DNA of 17,294 nucleotides, from the NCBI GenBank assembly GCA_963205465.1, contig CAUJKG010000160.1:1-17294 (forward strand), given 5' to 3'. A model generated the notes under the pieces. It was given only the letters and a program-made list of their open reading frames with translations, had not been told where the DNA came from and searched no databases. This document shows, piece after piece, positions 14,964 to 17,294 of this stretch. The DNA comes from Pseudomonadota bacterium. GTDB taxonomy: Bacteria > Pseudomonadota > Alphaproteobacteria > Rhizobiales > Xanthobacteraceae. Within the stretch, counting starts at the first letter, position 1. Every line of letters begins with the position of its first letter. Made by a program: the position numbers and the translations under genes.

Positions 14964-15356
14964 ATGCGCGCATTGCTCAGACAGATCGTCAGTTTCGGCC
15001 TGATCGGCTTCGTGAACGCGGGGGTCGACGCCGCCGCGTTCTTCCTTGCGCTCCATACCGTCACGGACAACCTGATCGTGGCGAATGTTTGTGCCTGGGT
15101 GGTGGCGGTGACCTGTTCCTATTTCCTGAACTCACGCTTCACCTTCCGCAAGGCTCCCGCGTTCCGGGATTATCTCTTTTTCGCTGCGACCCAGGTGAGC
15201 GGATTGATCGCGAACACGACCGCGCTGGTGCTGGCTGCGCCTTACGTGCCGCTGATCGTCGCGAAAATCATCGGCATCGGCGCGGGCTTCGTGGTGAACT
15301 TCACGCTCGCGCGGTTCCTGGTATTCCGCGCGCCGCTTGGGCGGGACGAAACTTAG
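14964..15356 (+). CDS. GtrA-family membrane protein (putative lipid-linked sugar flippase)
   Basis: 130 residues with four hydrophobic segments (about 8-30, 35-55, 70-92, 97-118), the standard GtrA size and topology. Signatures include FGLIGFVNAGVD, CSYFLNSRFTF (51-61) and the closing VNFTLARFLVFR (111-122). GtrA proteins are thought to flip undecaprenyl-phosphate-linked sugars made by GtrB-type enzymes to the periplasmic face for transfer to O-antigen, teichoic acid or other glycans. A GtrB-like GT2 gene is divergent next door, so the two probably work together. The start has no strong Shine-Dalgarno. Its TAG (15354-15356) overlaps the TAA of convergent hisG (15355-15353), leaving no room for a terminator between them. 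Confidence 0.88.
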   Translation: MRALLRQIVSFGLIGFVNAGVDAAAFFLALHTVTDNLIVANVCAWVVAVTCSYFLNSRFTFRKAPAFRDYLFFAATQVSGLIANTTALVLAAPYVPLIVAKIIGIGAGFVVNFTLARFLVFRAPLGRDET

Positions 15357-16324
15357 GAAAGCCGTTCCACCAGCATGTCGTAAAGCGGGTTGTCCTGCGC
15401 GAAGACATATTCCGGCGCGGACACGATCACGGTTTCCGCGCCGCGTTCGCGCAGAAAGATCGTGAATTCGTGCAGGGTCGAAGGCGGGCAGAGCAGCGTC
15501 AGCATGCCCGAGGAGGTCGGGCCGCCGAACGGGGCCTGCACACCGAAACGCCCTTTGGCTTCCGCAAGCATCTCCGCGTCAGCGCCTTTGAAGCGCATGC
15601 GCACTTCGCGCATGGTGCGCGCGCGACGCTCTGCGGCGACGCGATCGAGCAAAAGCTGCGCGGCGCGGCGCGCTTTCGCGCTCCAGTCGGCGGAGATCGA
15701 GGCGACGAGATTGGCCTGCGAACGCAGCATGATGCCGTCATCGACCACCTTGAGCCCGTTCGCGGCGAGCGTCGCGCCGGTCGTAGTGATATCGACGATG
15801 AGTTCGGCCGTACCCGCTGCCGGTGCGCCTTCGGTAGCGCCCAGACTTTCCACGATCCGGTAATCGGCGATGCCGTGATCGGCGAAGAAGGCGCGGGTCA
15901 TGTTCACGTATTTGGTGGCGACGCGCATGCGCTGGCCGCGCTTGGCGTGGAACGCGGTTGCGACGTCGTCGAGATCTTCCATGGTGCGGACGTCGATCCA
16001 TGCCTGCGGCACCGCGACGACCACGTTCGCGTAACCGAAGCGCAGCCCTTCCAGCAGCACGACCTTCCGGTCGGCGTCCGGGATGCTTTCGCGCAACAGA
16101 TCTTCGCCGGTGATGCCGATATGCACCGAGCCTTGCGCGAGCGAGGCGGCAATATCGCCGGCGGAAAGATAGGCGACTTCGACATCCGGCAATTCCGGAA
16201 TGGCGCCGCGATAGTCGCGCCCGCCGCGGCCCTGCACGAGCGAGAGGCCGGCGCGTGCGAAGAACGCGTTCGCGTTCTCCATCAGGCGGCCTTTGGACGG
16301 GATCGCGAGAATGAGCGCGCTCAT
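15353..16324 (-). CDS. hisG: ATP phosphoribosyltransferase HisG
   Basis: 323 residues. It begins MSALILAIPSKGRL, the conserved HisG N-terminus. GITGEDLL (70-77) and ELIVDITTTGATL (174-186), the PRPP-binding loop, followed by VVDDG, identify the enzyme that condenses ATP with PRPP in the first step of histidine synthesis. The ATG overlaps the hisZ TGA by 4 bp (ATGA, 16321-16324), so the two are translationally coupled. Short-form HisG proteins (about 200-230 residues) depend on HisZ for activity and feedback control, whereas long forms (about 290-300) carry their own regulatory domain. This protein is long yet paired with hisZ, with about 100 extra C-terminal residues (TMREVRMRFKGADAEML onward). 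The identity is secure; the regulatory class is not. Confidence 0.95.
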   Translation of the reverse strand: MSALILAIPSKGRLMENANAFFARAGLSLVQGRGGRDYRGAIPELPDVEVAYLSAGDIAASLAQGSVHIGITGEDLLRESIPDADRKVVLLEGLRFGYANVVVAVPQAWIDVRTMEDLDDVATAFHAKRGQRMRVATKYVNMTRAFFADHGIADYRIVESLGATEGAPAAGTAELIVDITTTGATLAANGLKVVDDGIMLRSQANLVASISADWSAKARRAAQLLLDRVAAERRARTMREVRMRFKGADAEMLAEAKGRFGVQAPFGGPTSSGMLTLLCPPSTLHEFTIFLRERGAETVIVSAPEYVFAQDNPLYDMLVERLS

Positions 16325-17294
16325 GCGGCATCTCCCGCTTTTTCGAGTTCCTCGATCCAGGCGGCGAAGCCGACTGCGGCGACCGGCGTTTCGTTACCCA
16401 AGAGCGTCATCAGGTTGTCGTAGCGGCCGCCCGCGACCAAGGGCCAGTTCACCCGCTCGGCGGGATCGTAAAGCTCGAACACCATGCCCGAGTAATAATC
16501 GAGCGCGCGGCCGAATGCGGTCGCGAAGCGGATTTTCGCAACATCGATGCCTTCGGCGGCGATGAAGCCGGTACGCTGCTCGAAGGCGTCGAGCGCGGCG
16601 GAGAGATCGAGCTTCGCTTCGCTCGCGAGCGCACGCAGTGCTGCCAGCGCTTCGTCGGGGTCGCCCGCGATGCGCAGATATTGTTCGAGCACGTTCGCCG
16701 CGTCCGGATCGAGGCCGGAGGCGGTGCCGCGCGAGGATTGCTCCAGAAAACGCTCGGCGATTTCTTCGGCCGTGCGACCGCCGACCGCCGAGATGCCGGC
16801 GATGGAAAGAATGTCGGTCACGAAAGCGCGTGCGGCCTTCGGGTCGGAGCCTTCGAGTGCTGCGAGCACGCCGGCATGTGCCGCGCGCGGATCGGATTTG
16901 TTGCGCAGGTTCGCGAGATCCGCCTCCAGCGTGCCGGTGCGGTTGAAGTCTTTCAGGAGCCGCCGCTGCCAGGCAGGCGGCAGCTTCAATGCGGCGACGA
17001 GCGCGGAAAACATGCCGACATCGCCCATGCGGATCGCGGGCGAGGCGATGCCGAAGTGCCGCGCGGTCTCGAAAGCGAGCGCAAGGCATTCGGCGTCCGC
17101 GGCACTTTTGTCCTCGCGGCCGAGTTGTTCGATCCCGGCCTGCAGATATTCGCCGCTGCCGCCGCCGCGGTCGCGAAAGATCGGGCCGAGATAGCAGTAG
17201 TTCGCAGCGGCACCCGATTTTTTCTCGATATGCGCGCGGCAGGCCGGGATCGTGATGTCGGGCCGCAGGCAAAGTTCGCGGCCTGCGGAATCCG
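16321..17294 (-). CDS. hisZ: ATP phosphoribosyltransferase regulatory subunit HisZ (N-terminus beyond window)
   Basis: The minus-strand frame is open from the right edge to a TGA at 16323-16321: 323 residues visible. The first complete codons read DSAGRELCLRPDIT, the class II aminoacyl-tRNA synthetase-like motif of HisZ/HisS. Further along are CYLGPIFRDRGG, EYLQAGIEQLG and AIRMGDVGMFSALV, and near the end RALDYYSGMVFELYD followed by WPLVAGGRYDNLM. HisZ is a catalytically inactive histidyl-tRNA synthetase paralogue of about 380-400 residues that binds HisG and confers histidine feedback; some 60 N-terminal residues are missing here. The HisZ call over HisS rests on the direct hisG coupling and on the absence of an anticodon-binding domain after the GGRYD motif. 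The promoter lies outside the window. Confidence 0.92.
   Translation of the reverse strand, partial: DSAGRELCLRPDITIPACRAHIEKKSGAAANYCYLGPIFRDRGGGSGEYLQAGIEQLGREDKSAADAECLALAFETARHFGIASPAIRMGDVGMFSALVAALKLPPAWQRRLLKDFNRTGTLEADLANLRNKSDPRAAHAGVLAALEGSDPKAARAFVTDILSIAGISAVGGRTAEEIAERFLEQSSRGTASGLDPDAANVLEQYLRIAGDPDEALAALRALASEAKLDLSAALDAFEQRTGFIAAEGIDVAKIRFATAFGRALDYYSGMVFELYDPAERVNWPLVAGGRYDNLMTLLGNETPVAAVGFAAWIEELEKAGDAA

Overview
This is a GC-rich chromosomal window with dense, alpha-proteobacterial gene content. It most resembles a Hyphomicrobiales (Rhizobiales) genome of the Bradyrhizobium / Rhodopseudomonas / Afipia / Xanthobacteraceae kind. That placement is inferred from four things: protein style, a groESL operon with a CIRCE operator and an RpoH-like promoter, intergenic palindromes of the CCTCATCCTGAGG and AAGTCGG types, and a hisZ-hisG pair. 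I see no prophage, insertion sequence, tRNA, rRNA or CRISPR array. No gene-free stretch exceeds 300 bases. The longest are the 234-bp repeat-filled groES-groEL spacer, the 158-bp groES leader and the 141-bp gap between the glycosyltransferase and gtrA-like genes.

Region 1 (1-7021) is a catabolic island. A fused 5-oxoprolinase/hydantoinase gene runs leftward off the window edge. Divergent from it, a MarR-like regulator heads a TRAP transporter operon: regulator, small permease DctQ, large permease DctM and periplasmic receptor DctP. The regulator and DctQ genes overlap by 4 bp, and the operon ends at a strong terminator. One 22-bp palindrome lies inside both divergent promoters, so the simplest model is that the regulator controls uptake and hydrolysis of one substrate. 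5-Oxoproline (pyroglutamate) is the best guess.

Region 2 (7034-10586) holds a YajO-like aldo/keto reductase followed by three tandem TauE/SafE-family membrane proteins that are clearly paralogues. A 23-bp tandem duplication sits at the reductase / first TauE junction.

Region 3 (10608-12960) is the groES-groEL chaperonin operon. It has a heat-shock-type promoter and a CIRCE operator, and its intercistronic spacer is almost filled by two palindromic repeat elements. A bidirectional terminator closes it.

Region 4 (12976-15356) is a small glycolipid cassette. A ChbG/YdjC-type deacetylase and a membrane-anchored GT2 polyprenyl-phosphate glycosyltransferase form a leftward operon with a 4-bp overlap, and a GtrA-family flippase-like protein is divergent from them. 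Together they look like a route to a deacetylated amino sugar on undecaprenyl phosphate, for envelope or lipid A decoration.

Region 5 (15353-17294) is the start of histidine biosynthesis, leftward: hisZ (its N-terminus lies beyond the right edge) and hisG, overlapping by 4 bp. hisG also overlaps the convergent gtrA-like gene by 4 bp at the stop codons.

The points most worth following up are the shared operator and possible pyroglutamate function in region 1, the GT2-deacetylase-GtrA cassette in region 4, the TauE triplication, and the double palindromic element splitting groES from groEL.
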